A stretch of 32,222 nt of DNA. Source: Bacteroidaceae bacterium. GTDB lineage: Bacteria; Bacteroidota; Bacteroidia; Bacteroidales; Bacteroidaceae. Below are positions 16,105-24,699 of the stretch, piece after piece. Under the pieces are notes generated by a model, which made no database searches, was not told where the DNA came from, and was given only the letters and a program-made list of their open reading frames with translations. Within the stretch, counting starts at the first letter, position 1; each line of letters begins with the position of its first letter. The stretch covers positions 1-32,222 of the forward strand of contig JAFRTJ010000034.1 in assembly GCA_017427185.1 (NCBI GenBank), given 5' to 3'. The position numbers and the translations under genes were made by a program.

Positions 16105-18757
16105 CAAACAAATGCAATTGTCCTGTCATCTCGTCAGCCACATCCTGTTGGCTTTTGCCAGCATCTGGGTCCAGATTCTCATCATCATCCATTATGGGAT
16201 TCTCACCATCAGGATCTTCTTCAGTCTTATCTTCCACTGGATTAGCAGGTTCCAGTTCCTCAACCTGAGCTACATTGAAAGTGGTGATACGTTTACCGCG
16301 AGCCTTGAAACTCTTGATTCCAATGTATTCATGCACATCCAACTCAATGGGCTCGCGGAAGTCGTCCACGCCCCCCATGATGACCTTAATCCGCGGATAA
16401 AGGGTATCAGTAAGCAAAATCAACTGATTCGCAGGATTTTCTCCCAAATAGTTCTGATGCCGTAACGTGGCTTCCAAACGGAACCTCTTCACATAGACGT
16501 ATCCATTCTGATCCTGGTCATAAAGGACCGCAGTCCAAACCTTATGAGGATCATATTTCTCAATACGCAGAATGTTGTCCTCATAGTGGTTGTTGGCATC
16601 AAAGTTGGTCAGATAGAAATCTCCTCCCTTCAAGATTACTAATATCTTGTCGTCATTGAAGAACTCACCCAGATAAGTGCCCAACTCGTCATAGTTGATA
16701 CGTTTGATATCGTGGTCGAACCAAACCTTTCGTCCGCCTAAAGTACTGCCTCCATGACTCTTCAGGGTAATACGGCTCACTTCTTGCTTAGTCAACACGT
16801 TGCCCATACTTTGGCGACCTTTGATGGCAAGTTCACGGAAATCCTTGTCGAAGAAGATTCTCTTCAGCTTGGGATTCGGTTTCAAAGTGACCTTGATAAT
16901 CTCTGCCTCACCATTAGGATTGGCGGTAAAGTAGAGTACTCGACTACCTGGTTTTCCTTGGGTCAGGTCATACTCGCGATCACGAGTGATGCTGGTCACG
17001 TTGAACCGCTTGATAAAACATGTGCCAGCCTTTCCATCACGATAAACAGCATTGTAGATGGTACGGCTGTCTGTCTTTCGAAAGACAGCTACATGGATGA
17101 CCTCTGCCTTTTTCTTTTCAGACTTGCTCCGCTCTGTCTCACCTATGAAAAGCTTGTCGGCAATATGAACGACCTTATAGGTCCCATCTCTATAGAAAAC
17201 AATCACATCATCGATATCAGAACAATTGCAGACGTACTCATCCTTCTTCAAACTGGTTCCGATGAAACCTTCCTCACGATTGATGTAAAGCTTCTCATTG
17301 GCTTCCACAACCTTGACAGCAGAGATTGTGTCAAAGCTCTTTATCTCAGTCAGGCGGGGATGATCCTTGCCATACTTTTCCTTAATAAAGCGGTACCAGT
17401 CGCAAGTAACCTCTACCATATTATTGAGTTCCTTGTCGATCTGGGCAATCTCATCTTTGATGCGGGCAATCAACTCGTCAGCCTTGTCTTTGTTGAACTT
17501 CAGGATACGCGCCATCTTGATTTCCATCAAACGCAGGATGTCGTCCTTAGTCACTTCGCGTATCATCTTGGGATACCACGGAGTCAACCGCTCATCAATC
17601 CATTCGCAGGCAGCATCCATCGACTTGGCATTCTCGAATTGCTTATCCTTGTATATGCGTTCCTCGATGAATATTTTCTCCAAGGATGCAAAATGCAGGC
17701 TCTCCAGCAACTCGCCTTTACGGATGAGACGCTCTTGGCGAAGCAGTTCCAGCGTGTTGTCCACACTTCGCTTCAGCACTTCACTCACGGTAAGGAAACA
17801 AGGTTTCTTGTCATCTATCACACAACAATTCGGAGAAATGCTGACCTCGCAATCAGTACATGCATAGAGGGCGTCGATCGTCTTGTCAGAAGAGGCTCCT
17901 GGCGTCAAGTGAATAAGAATCTCCACACCAGCAGCTGTCAGGTCCTCCACGTTTCGAATCTTAATCTTACCCTTCTCGTTGGCTTTCAGGATACTTTCTA
18001 TGAAAGGACTAGGCTTGCTGGCCGTTCCTGTCGTCTTCCCAAAGGGTATCTCTGTAATGGCAAGGGTTTTGTGATCCCTTTTCTCTATTTTGGCACGGAT
18101 ACGAACTACACCTCCACGTTGGCCATCGTTGTAGCGACTCACATCAATACTGCCGCCAGTAGGGAAATCTGGATAAAGATGAAATTCTTCACCATGCAGA
18201 TACTGGATAGCAGCATCACAGATTTCGTTCAGGTTATGAGGCAGAATCTTGCAAGACAAGCCTACCGCAATGCCTTCGGCTCCTTGAGTCAAAAGAAGAG
18301 GAAATTTTACAGGTAGTGCAATCGGTTCCTTATTACGTCCATCATAAGAAAGCTTCCACTCTGTGGTCTTGGGATTGAAAACCACATCCAAAGCGAATTT
18401 GCTCAATCGCGCCTCGATGTACCGACCTGCCGCTGCATCATCACCTGTCAGGATGTTTCCCCAGTTTCCTTGGCAGTCAATCAGCAAATCCTTTTGGCCC
18501 AACTGCACCAACGCATCTTTAATACTGGCATCTCCATGGGGATGGAATTGCATGGTATGCCCCACAATATTGGCCACCTTATTGTATCTCCCGTCATCCA
18601 TTCGTTTCATACTATGCAGGATACGGCGCTGCACTGGTTTCAAGCCGTCCACGATGTGGGGAACGGCACGTTCCAGAATCACATAAGATGCATAATCCAG
18701 AAACCAGTTCTGGTACATCTGATTCAAATGATGGGTTAAACCCTCTATGTTTGTCAT
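16097..18757 (-). CDS. parC: DNA topoisomerase IV subunit A (ParC / GyrA family)
   Basis: The 886-aa type IIA topoisomerase breakage-reunion subunit pairs with ParE to decatenate chromosomes. The N-terminus has NWFLDYASYVILERAVPHI, LKPVQRRILHSM, the quinolone-target helix HPHGDASIKDAL (S78 retained, the susceptible-type residue) and the catalytic tyrosine Y113 in GRYIEARLSKF. A long coiled-coil arm (about 400-480) and a C-terminal propeller with short repeats (GFIGT.L..DE, GKAGTCFIKRF, GSRVLYFTANP) follow. The C-terminal 50 residues are very acidic. The text matches the Bacteroidales ParC type rather than their GyrA. The ATG at 18757 was chosen because the open frame upstream covers the promoter. 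It heads an overlapping operon with the barrel protein and the S41 peptidase. Confidence 0.93.
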   Translation of the reverse strand: MTNIEGLTHHLNQMYQNWFLDYASYVILERAVPHIVDGLKPVQRRILHSMKRMDDGRYNKVANIVGHTMQFHPHGDASIKDALVQLGQKDLLIDCQGNWGNILTGDDAAAGRYIEARLSKFALDVVFNPKTTEWKLSYDGRNKEPIALPVKFPLLLTQGAEGIAVGLSCKILPHNLNEICDAAIQYLHGEEFHLYPDFPTGGSIDVSRYNDGQRGGVVRIRAKIEKRDHKTLAITEIPFGKTTGTASKPSPFIESILKANEKGKIKIRNVEDLTAAGVEILIHLTPGASSDKTIDALYACTDCEVSISPNCCVIDDKKPCFLTVSEVLKRSVDNTLELLRQERLIRKGELLESLHFASLEKIFIEERIYKDKQFENAKSMDAACEWIDERLTPWYPKMIREVTKDDILRLMEIKMARILKFNKDKADELIARIKDEIAQIDKELNNMVEVTCDWYRFIKEKYGKDHPRLTEIKSFDTISAVKVVEANEKLYINREEGFIGTSLKKDEYVCNCSDIDDVIVFYRDGTYKVVHIADKLFIGETERSKSEKKKAEVIHVAVFRKTDSRTIYNAVYRDGKAGTCFIKRFNVTSITRDREYDLTQGKPGSRVLYFTANPNGEAEIIKVTLKPNPKLKRIFFDKDFRELAIKGRQSMGNVLTKQEVSRITLKSHGGSTLGGRKVWFDHDIKRINYDELGTYLGEFFNDDKILVILKGGDFYLTNFDANNHYEDNILRIEKYDPHKVWTAVLYDQDQNGYVYVKRFRLEATLRHQNYLGENPANQLILLTDTLYPRIKVIMGGVDDFREPIELDVHEYIGIKSFKARGKRITTFNVAQVEELEPANPVEDKTEEDPDGENPIMDDDENLDPDAGKSQQDVADEMTGQLHLFDE

Positions 18758-18807
18758 GTTGTTCGTCTTGATAAGAAAGGCTTCATGCCCTCTTTTTACA
18801 CATTTTA

Positions 18808-18854
18808 TGTGCAAATATAGTAAATAATCCGCAAAAAATATGTACTTTTGCACA
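18808..18854. promoter_or_regulatory. Divergent promoter region of parC and glyS with dyad symmetry
   Basis: Plus strand: TACTTTTG (18843-18850) fits the -7 element 27 nt before the glyS ATG. Minus strand: the complement of 18812-18819 reads TATATTTG. Both are followed by GCACA, so TGTGCAAA (18808-18815) and TTTGCACA (18847-18854) form an inverted repeat centred near 18831. Confidence 0.6.
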
Positions 18855-18877
18855 GAAATCAACAAAATAAACCAAAT

Positions 18878-20431
18878 ATGGCACAACAAGAAGACGTTTT
18901 CAAGAAGATAGTTTCTCACTGCAAAGAGTATGGTTTTGTTTTCCCCAGCAGTGATATTTACGATGGATTAGGCGCTGTTTATGATTATGGTCAGAACGGA
19001 GTGGAGATGAAAAACAACATCAAGAAGTATTGGTGGGAAAGCATGGTTCAGATGCATGAGAACATCGTAGGACTGGATGCCGCCATCTTCATGCATCCCA
19101 CTACATGGAAGGCCAGTGGCCACGTGGATGCATTCAACGACCCTCTCATTGACAATCGTGACAGCAAAAAGCGTTATCGTGCCGATGTGCTGATTGAGGA
19201 TCAGATTGCCAAGTATGACGAAAAGATAGAGAAAGAGGTAGAAAAGGCACGCAAGCGCTTTAAGGAAAGTTTCGATGAGGCCCAGTATCGCTCCACCAGT
19301 CCCAAAGTTCAAGAACTGCAAGAGAAACGGGACAATCTGCATCGCCGTTACCAAGAGGTAATGAATGCTCCTGGGGGCATTGATTTGGAGGGAATGAAAC
19401 AGATTATCCTTGACGAGGAAATCGTTTGCCCTATCAGTGGCACTCGCAACTGGACTGATGTGCGTCAGTTCAATCTGATGTTCAAGACTGAGATTGGTGC
19501 CGCTGCAGAAGGATCCAGCACCATCTATCTACGTCCAGAGACTGCTCAGGGTATCTTCGTGAACTATCTGAATGTTCAGAAAACAGGTCGCATGAAATTG
19601 CCTTTCGGCATTGCTCAGATAGGAAAGGCATTCCGCAATGAAATCGTTGCTCGCCAGTTTATTTTCCGCATGCGCGAATTTGAACAGATGGAAATGCAAT
19701 TCTTTGTTAAACCTGGCACTGAACTGCAATGGTTTGAAACATGGAAACAGACTCGCATGAAATGGCATCAGAATTTGGGCTTTGGCGCAGAGAACTATCG
19801 TTTCCACGATCACGACAAGTTGGCTCATTACGCTAATGCTGCTACCGATATTGAGTTCCACATGCCATTCGGTTTCAAAGAGGTGGAAGGAATCCACTCT
19901 CGTACCAACTTCGACCTTTCTCAACATGCCAAATATAGTGGCAAGAAGATTGAGTACTTTGATCCTGACACTAACGAGAGTTATACTCCTTATGTTATCG
20001 AGACCAGTATTGGTGTGGACCGTATGTTCCTGAGCGTGCTATGTCATGCATATGAAGAGCAACTGTTGCCAGATGGGCAGACTCGCACAGTGTTGCACTT
20101 GCCTGCAGCTTTGGCTCCTGTCAAGTTAGCTATTTTCCCGTTGACTAAAAAAGATGGACTACCCGAGAAGGCTCAAGAGATTTTCAATGACCTGCGTTTC
20201 TATTTCAATTGCAAATATGAAGAGAAAGATCAGATAGGCAAACGCTATCGCCGTATGGATGCTATTGGCTGTCCTTATTGTATAACTGTTGATCAGCAAA
20301 CTCTAGAGGATAATACCGTCACGTTGCGCGATCGCGACACGATGGAACAGACTCGTGTTGTCATCAGTGAACTGCAGCAGATTGTTGACGAAAAGGTAAC
20401 AATCACCTCACTGCTGAAGAAATTGGCATAA
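18878..20431 (+). CDS. glyS: Glycine--tRNA ligase, dimeric (eukaryote/archaeal-like) type
   Basis: The 517-aa class II aminoacyl-tRNA synthetase charges tRNA-Gly. The N-terminal part has SHCKEYGFVFPSSDIYDGL and the AVYDYGQNGVEMKNNIKKYWW segment of the single-chain alpha2 enzyme. Class II motif 2 is visible in GKAFRNEI..RQFIFRMREFEQMEMQFF, motif 3 in SIGVDRMFLSVL, and the glycine-specific TAQGIFVNY stretch before motif 2. The C-terminal anticodon-binding domain (about 400-517) ends in the typical RDRDTMEQ..V segment. The length fits this family rather than the separate GlyQ/GlyS subunits. The ATG at 18878 gives the expected N-terminus; an upstream in-frame TTG lies in the promoter. The FKBP lipoprotein gene follows after 50 nt. 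Confidence 0.96.
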   Translation: MAQQEDVFKKIVSHCKEYGFVFPSSDIYDGLGAVYDYGQNGVEMKNNIKKYWWESMVQMHENIVGLDAAIFMHPTTWKASGHVDAFNDPLIDNRDSKKRYRADVLIEDQIAKYDEKIEKEVEKARKRFKESFDEAQYRSTSPKVQELQEKRDNLHRRYQEVMNAPGGIDLEGMKQIILDEEIVCPISGTRNWTDVRQFNLMFKTEIGAAAEGSSTIYLRPETAQGIFVNYLNVQKTGRMKLPFGIAQIGKAFRNEIVARQFIFRMREFEQMEMQFFVKPGTELQWFETWKQTRMKWHQNLGFGAENYRFHDHDKLAHYANAATDIEFHMPFGFKEVEGIHSRTNFDLSQHAKYSGKKIEYFDPDTNESYTPYVIETSIGVDRMFLSVLCHAYEEQLLPDGQTRTVLHLPAALAPVKLAIFPLTKKDGLPEKAQEIFNDLRFYFNCKYEEKDQIGKRYRRMDAIGCPYCITVDQQTLEDNTVTLRDRDTMEQTRVVISELQQIVDEKVTITSLLKKLA

Positions 20432-20481
20432 ACACCTGTCTTTACGACATACTTCTTGAGGGACAAAACATGTAAATCAGA

Positions 20482-21165
20482 ATGATGGTTTTCAAAAGAA
20501 GAAGATACTGCCTCTCGTTAGGTTTCATACTTGGCTTAGGGATGATGATTTTAGCATCATGCTCTGAGAAAGAAGACGTTTGGGATCCTTATTACAATTG
20601 GCAGGCTCGCAACACCAAATGGTTCTTGGAAATAGCCGATTCTGCCCGTATCGCTATAGCCCAATCAAAGGCTGCTTATGGGGATGAGTGGGAATATCAC
20701 TGCGATTGGCGTATGTACAAGAGTTTAATGCGCAGTGCTGACTATGTAGGACCCGTTACGGACAGTATTTGTGTCCATATTCTGAAACATGGAACTGGTA
20801 CAGTAAGCCCTGCCTACACGGATAGTATCCGTTTGAATTTCCGTGGATGGATTCTCGAAACAGAATACGAGAACGACAAAGGCACTCGAGATTCCTATCA
20901 AGCCGTGTTCAGCCAAACATACTATGGCACCTTCAATCCGTTGACTGCAGCCCCCCAAACAATGGCTGTCAGCGGAACGGTAGAAGGATTTGGGACGGCC
21001 CTACAGTATATGGTAAAAGGAGATGATTGGCTTGTCTATATCCCTGAGAATCTTGCTTATGGAGAAAAAGACTCAGAAGCCATTCCTCCTTATAGCACCC
21101 TTGTATTCCGCCTTAATATGGTGGAAATCTACGAGAGTGGGGCTGGCTTACCAACCTGGCAGTAA
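20482..21165 (+). CDS. FKBP-type peptidyl-prolyl isomerase, lipoprotein
   Basis: The 227-aa protein has a lipoprotein signal ending LASC (C27). The residues after it, SEKED, resemble the acidic export signal that sends Bacteroidota lipoproteins to the cell surface. The C-terminal half (about 115-220) is an FKBP domain: LNFRGWILE, VEGFGTALQYMVKGDDWLVYIPENLAYGE and IPPYSTLVFRLNMVEI, the last being the classic closing strand. The N-terminal part (30-110) is a helical region of unknown role. It probably helps proline isomerisation in envelope proteins. Adjacent start codons at 20482 and 20485 are equivalent. It may be read through from glyS and converges on asd across 20 nt. Confidence 0.9.
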   Translation: MMVFKRRRYCLSLGFILGLGMMILASCSEKEDVWDPYYNWQARNTKWFLEIADSARIAIAQSKAAYGDEWEYHCDWRMYKSLMRSADYVGPVTDSICVHILKHGTGTVSPAYTDSIRLNFRGWILETEYENDKGTRDSYQAVFSQTYYGTFNPLTAAPQTMAVSGTVEGFGTALQYMVKGDDWLVYIPENLAYGEKDSEAIPPYSTLVFRLNMVEIYESGAGLPTWQ

Positions 21166-21185
21166 AGCATGCTAATTAATAATCT

Positions 21186-22250
21186 TTATTTCTTTAGCCG
21201 CTCGTCATTCTTGATCAACCATTCAGCAATCTGAACCGCATTCAGAGCAGCACCCTTCTTAATCTGGTCGCCTGTCAACCAGAAAGTAAGGCCATTCTCG
21301 TTGGCTAAGTCTTTGCGTACACGACCAACGTAAACATCATCCTTACCTGCAGAATAGAGAGGCATAGGATATGGCAGACTCTCCATCGTTTCCTTGGAAA
21401 CATCTGGATTTGCCTTTGTACCAACCTGTTGAGGGGCATCAATCAATGTCACACCCTCCGCATTGCGGAAGGCTTCCTGAGCAGTTTCTACAGCAATGGG
21501 AACCTCAGTCTCAACCCATACGGCTTCAGAGTGAGAGCGCAACGAAGATATTCGAACACACATTGCAGAACAACGCGCATCTGTGTGCATGATCTTCTTG
21601 GTCTCATTGAACATCTTCATTTCCTCCTTCGTGTAACCATTATCCTGGAAAACATCAATCTGAGGAATCACATTGTAGGCCAATTGATAAGCAAACTTGT
21701 TTACAGTAGGTTCCTCCTCATTTGCGAGTGCCTTGTACTGCTGTTTAAGTTCCTCCATAGCAGCAGCACCTGCCCCACTGGCAGACTGATAACTGGCAAC
21801 GTGGATGTTCTTGATATGAGAAAGTTTCTCAATAGGATTCAAGCAAACAACCATCATGATAGTTGTACAATTGGGATTGGCTATGATATTTCGAGGACGG
21901 TTCAACGCATCCATAGCATTACATTCAGGAACCACCAAGGGGACATCCTCGTCCATACGGAATGCACTTGAATTGTCAATCATCACAGCACCATACTTGG
22001 TAATTGTCTCCGCAAATTCTTTGCTGGTACTTGCACCTGCACTGGCAAAAACAATGTCTATTCCTTTGAAATCTTCGTTGTGCTGCAACAACTTTACTTC
22101 ATATTTTTTCCCTCGAAAGGTGTATTCTCGGCCTGCACTACGGATTGAGCCGAACAGAACCAAATCGTCCAAAGGAAAATCCCTTTCATCCAAAACCTTT
22201 AGGAATTCTTGTCCTACTGCACCACTGGCACCCACAATTGCTACTCTCAT
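21186..22250 (-). CDS. asd: Aspartate-semialdehyde dehydrogenase
   Basis: The 354-aa NADP-dependent enzyme converts aspartyl phosphate to aspartate semialdehyde, the branch point to lysine/diaminopimelate, threonine and methionine. The N-terminal Rossmann motif is [15 protein letters not shown] (3-17). The catalytic cysteine is C128 in [10 protein letters not shown] (relatives commonly have NCST), and the acid/base histidine is H240 in [18 protein letters not shown] (158-168) and R233 complete the substrate pocket. The text matches the Gram-positive/Bacteroidota-type USG-1-like form of normal length. It has its own promoter at 22280-22287 and converges on the FKBP gene. Confidence 0.96.
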   Translation of the reverse strand: MRVAIVGASGAVGQEFLKVLDERDFPLDDLVLFGSIRSAGREYTFRGKKYEVKLLQHNEDFKGIDIVFASAGASTSKEFAETITKYGAVMIDNSSAFRMDEDVPLVVPECNAMDALNRPRNIIANPNCTTIMMVVCLNPIEKLSHIKNIHVASYQSASGAGAAAMEELKQQYKALANEEEPTVNKFAYQLAYNVIPQIDVFQDNGYTKEEMKMFNETKKIMHTDARCSAMCVRISSLRSHSEAVWVETEVPIAVETAQEAFRNAEGVTLIDAPQQVGTKANPDVSKETMESLPYPMPLYSAGKDDVYVGRVRKDLANENGLTFWLTGDQIKKGAALNAVQIAEWLIKNDERLKK

Positions 22251-22279
22251 CTTTTTACCTTAATAAAAGTTTGTGGCGG

Positions 22280-22287
22280 CAAAGATA
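22280..22287 (-). promoter_or_regulatory. -7 element of asd
   Basis: The complement reads TATCTTTG, an exact -7 consensus 29 nt before the asd start codon. The -33 region is weak. Confidence 0.65.
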
Positions 22288-22428
22288 CTCATTTTATTAT
22301 AAATAACCTACCAATCGACCAGAAAAAACTCATAAGAGGAGCTACGAGGTGAATAGAGTACGGCAATGTACCCCTTTGTTTTTACATACACCAGTCGTTG
22401 TTACTGATACTTCCTGTCCCATTGTTCC

Positions 22429-23553
22429 TTATTTTCTCCTCCCATAAAAGATACTTGCCATGGCTAAAGCGATGATGAACAGTGTCAACAGATAAGCCCA
22501 CCAGTGCGTAACACGTGAAACGGCGCTAATCGTATAATCCTGAGGAATGAGCCGCTCGCCCGTGAAGGGGTAGAAGATGGTACCGTCCGGTTGCAAAGTG
22601 CCGTTTCTTGCATCAATGACTGTTCCTGGCATGCTGAGTGTGTAGGGTACATTGAACCAGAAGATATTAAGTCGGTTGGCAAGCTCTTTGTTCAAGATGC
22701 GGCCGCAAGGCGTATCCTCATCGAAGAAGAAGGTATAGGCGTCTGAGTGGAAAAAGTCATGTAGCTTCTCCTCAGGTTGAATCGCTAGTATGTCATCTTC
22801 GTCATCCAAAAGGAAATGCAATAGCGAATCACGAAGCTCAATAAAGCCTTCTCGGTTGACGGGTGGAGTGGTGATAGAGTCATAGTTGCTGACAATGAAG
22901 TCGAAGCAGAGCTGGTAGAGATTATCATTCAGCCATTTAGTGGCAAAGGAATCCATTCCTTGCAACTTCTGCGAAGCCTCAGCTCCGCTAAGTCCCTCCA
23001 ACAGGTTCGGCTTACCAGTAAACCAAAAACTTACGATATCCTTGTCGGCATAATCGGTAGCTGCCAGTTTGAATGTATCGCCCACGCAATAGAACACTTC
23101 GGTATAAGCATATTCCGTATAGAACCAACGGAAGCGCTTCTCCAGCTTGGCATTCGAGCGGAGGCGTGTGCCGTTCAGTTGTAGAGGCGTCTGCTGGCAC
23201 ATTTCATCTACAGAGGAGAAGGGGCAGGTGAAGGTTGTTGTCACAGTATCTCCCCCTCCAATTTCTGTATGGCTTTGACAGAAAGCATCTATATTCAAAC
23301 ACTCTGGCATAGGTCGCGACCATTCGATGCGGTCCTTGCCCCATAGAGAGTCGCGCATCTCCTTGGACATCACGTTCTTATAGGACACCTCGCGTGTCGC
23401 ACCTTTCCAGGGCCTATTGTGGATAGTGGTGTGCATCACGACATCCGGCTGATAGCAGGAAGAAAGAAGAAGGGTCCCTGCCACACCGCAAAGAAGGGTG
23501 ACCAAATGGTAAATGGTAAATGGTAAATGATAAATGTCTTTACTTCTTTTCAT
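22429..23553 (-). CDS. Lipoprotein of unknown function with C-terminal membrane segment and heptamer repeat in the signal peptide
   Basis: I do not recognise this 374-aa protein. The N-terminus runs MKRSKDIYHLPFTIYHL and then a hydrophobic core ending LLLSSC, a lipobox with C33. A C-terminal membrane segment (about 347-370, WWAYLLTLFIIALAMASIFYG) is followed by RRK. The body is acidic and aromatic-rich with no repeats or motifs I can name. The stretch HLPFTIYHL is encoded by the AAATGGT heptamer array at 23504-23536, so array length decides the reading frame. The start overlaps the preceding gene by 14 nt. As third gene of a sigma-factor operon it may take part in, or be the output of, an envelope-sensing pathway. 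That is inference. Confidence 0.75.
   Translation of the reverse strand: MKRSKDIYHLPFTIYHLVTLLCGVAGTLLLSSCYQPDVVMHTTIHNRPWKGATREVSYKNVMSKEMRDSLWGKDRIEWSRPMPECLNIDAFCQSHTEIGGGDTVTTTFTCPFSSVDEMCQQTPLQLNGTRLRSNAKLEKRFRWFYTEYAYTEVFYCVGDTFKLAATDYADKDIVSFWFTGKPNLLEGLSGAEASQKLQGMDSFATKWLNDNLYQLCFDFIVSNYDSITTPPVNREGFIELRDSLLHFLLDDEDDILAIQPEEKLHDFFHSDAYTFFFDEDTPCGRILNKELANRLNIFWFNVPYTLSMPGTVIDARNGTLQPDGTIFYPFTGERLIPQDYTISAVSRVTHWWAYLLTLFIIALAMASIFYGRRK
23504..23536. repeat. Heptanucleotide microsatellite inside a coding region
   Basis: Three perfect AAATGGT units (23504-23510, 23511-23517, 23518-23524), one variant AAATGAT (23525-23531) and a partial unit AAATG (23532-23536) make 4.7 copies. The array lies 17 nt inside the lipoprotein gene. 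Each gain or loss of a unit shifts the frame, because seven is not a multiple of three. Confidence 0.9.
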
Positions 23554-23926
23554 AATACTTTGTCCTTAATTGGGTATAACTGATCCGCTTGTCCTTCTGC
23601 CGACTGCTTGTGTACACATCCTTCAGGGTGCTGCCGGTTGGCAAAGTGTTGGTATAATAATGTACTACATCCATTTTTCGTTGGGTCACTGAGACAGGTT
23701 TGTTTACGTAGAGAAACAGTCCCACCAGCCAGATGGCAGCAATAGAAGACACTACACGGAGGAGTGTCAAAAAGCGGTAAGTCTGCGAAGTAGCCTCCTC
23801 CTGCCGATGTGGAGCCTCCCTTCTTTCTGGCAGGTTTGCCAAAATACAATCTGTTAACTCGCTAGGGTTGTCAATGTCGGGTTGCTGAGCGCTGAGGCGT
23901 TCTAATATATCATCAATCTTGTCCAT
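23540..23926 (-). CDS. Small single-pass membrane protein, possible anti-sigma factor
   Basis: The 128-aa protein has a soluble N-terminal part (about 1-50, including MDKIDDILERLSAQQP and SELTDCILANLPER), one membrane segment (about 55-74, LRVVSSIAAIWLVGLFLYV) and a charged C-terminal part. The position between an ECF sigma factor and an envelope lipoprotein, and the N-in single-pass topology, fit an anti-sigma factor. The usual zinc-binding HxxxCxxC anti-sigma motif is absent and the soluble part is short, so this is a hypothesis. Its start overlaps the sigma-factor stop by 14 nt and its stop overlaps the lipoprotein start by 14 nt. Confidence 0.75.
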   Translation of the reverse strand: MDKIDDILERLSAQQPDIDNPSELTDCILANLPERREAPHRQEEATSQTYRFLTLLRVVSSIAAIWLVGLFLYVNKPVSVTQRKMDVVHYYTNTLPTGSTLKDVYTSSRQKDKRISYTQLRTKYYEKK

Positions 23927-24470
23927 AACCTAATGCTTTCAGTTGTTTACGTATCGTTTGTCGAGCCATGTATAGGTTGCTCTTTACTTGCTTAGTATCC
24001 ATGCCAGTTATATGCGTTACCTCCTGCGATGACAGTCCTTCAAGCTGGCAGAGGGTGAACACCAGCCGCTGCTTTTCGCTCAGTCTTTTGCTCAGCATTC
24101 TGACAATTGCCACCCACTCGCTGTTCTCGAGCTTTCGATGGCTGTCCGCGTTCGCAGCAAATTGTCGCAGCACCGATTCGTCATCCGGCAGCGGCACGAT
24201 GCGGTTCATGCTCTTGAGACGATCTAGGCAAAGACGTGTAGCGATAGTGTAGATCCACGTGGAAAATGGACGTCTCAGATCGTACTCTCTAATACTTTGC
24301 CACATGCGGATAAAAGTCTCCTGCACGACGTCCTTTGCCTCTTCTTCATCACAGAGCATCTTCAGCGACAGCGAGAACACTATCCTCTGATGGGTCTTCA
24401 CCACACTTCGGAACGCGGCTTTGTCGCCATGTTGGCATCGAATCAGTATGTCGCTGTCTGTCTGCTGCAT
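23913..24470 (-). CDS. ECF-type RNA polymerase sigma factor
   Basis: The 185-aa sigma-70-family protein contains only regions 2 and 4. Region 2 (about 20-90) has FSLSLKMLCDEEEAKDVVQETFIRMW and PFSTWIYTIATRLCLDRLK, the core-binding and -10-recognition helices. Region 4 (about 125-180) has LSEKQRLVFTLCQLEGLSSQEVTHITGMDTKQVKSNLYMARQ, a helix-turn-helix for the -35 element. It probably directs a small regulon, perhaps including its own operon. No standard -7 element was found upstream on the minus strand, as expected for a self-regulated ECF operon. It heads a three-gene unit in which each joint overlaps by exactly 14 nt. Confidence 0.93.
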   Translation of the reverse strand: MQQTDSDILIRCQHGDKAAFRSVVKTHQRIVFSLSLKMLCDEEEAKDVVQETFIRMWQSIREYDLRRPFSTWIYTIATRLCLDRLKSMNRIVPLPDDESVLRQFAANADSHRKLENSEWVAIVRMLSKRLSEKQRLVFTLCQLEGLSSQEVTHITGMDTKQVKSNLYMARQTIRKQLKALGYGQD

Positions 24471-24651
24471 TTTTCTGTCGCCTTTCTGTCTATTATACGA
24501 CTGAGGAAGCCAAAAGTCAAAACCTTGTTTAAATTTTCCTCTTATATAATAACGCCAAAGGGAGTGGGTATAGTATGTTAGAAACCTATCAGTTTTTGCG
24601 CGAAGGCTTTCTGTAAATTATGGGGGCAATAAGAAAAAATTATTTCTTTTT

Positions 24652-24682
24652 TTTGTATTGTGCTCACTTATTCGTAACTTTG
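24652..24682 (+). promoter_or_regulatory. Consensus promoter of the antiporter operon
   Basis: TTTG (24652-24655) and TAACTTTG (24675-24682) are 19 bp apart, a full match to the Bacteroidota consensus. The ATG at 24700 lies about 10 nt after the expected transcription start, so the leader is very short. The rest of 24471-24651 is an AT-rich divergent spacer without other recognisable sites. Confidence 0.85.
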
Positions 24683-24699
24683 GCAGCTGAAACTAGCAG

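Noticed and set aside
16754..18316. A 520-codon open frame on plus inside parC
   Set aside because: It is antisense to conserved ParC sequence and has no promoter or family resemblance.
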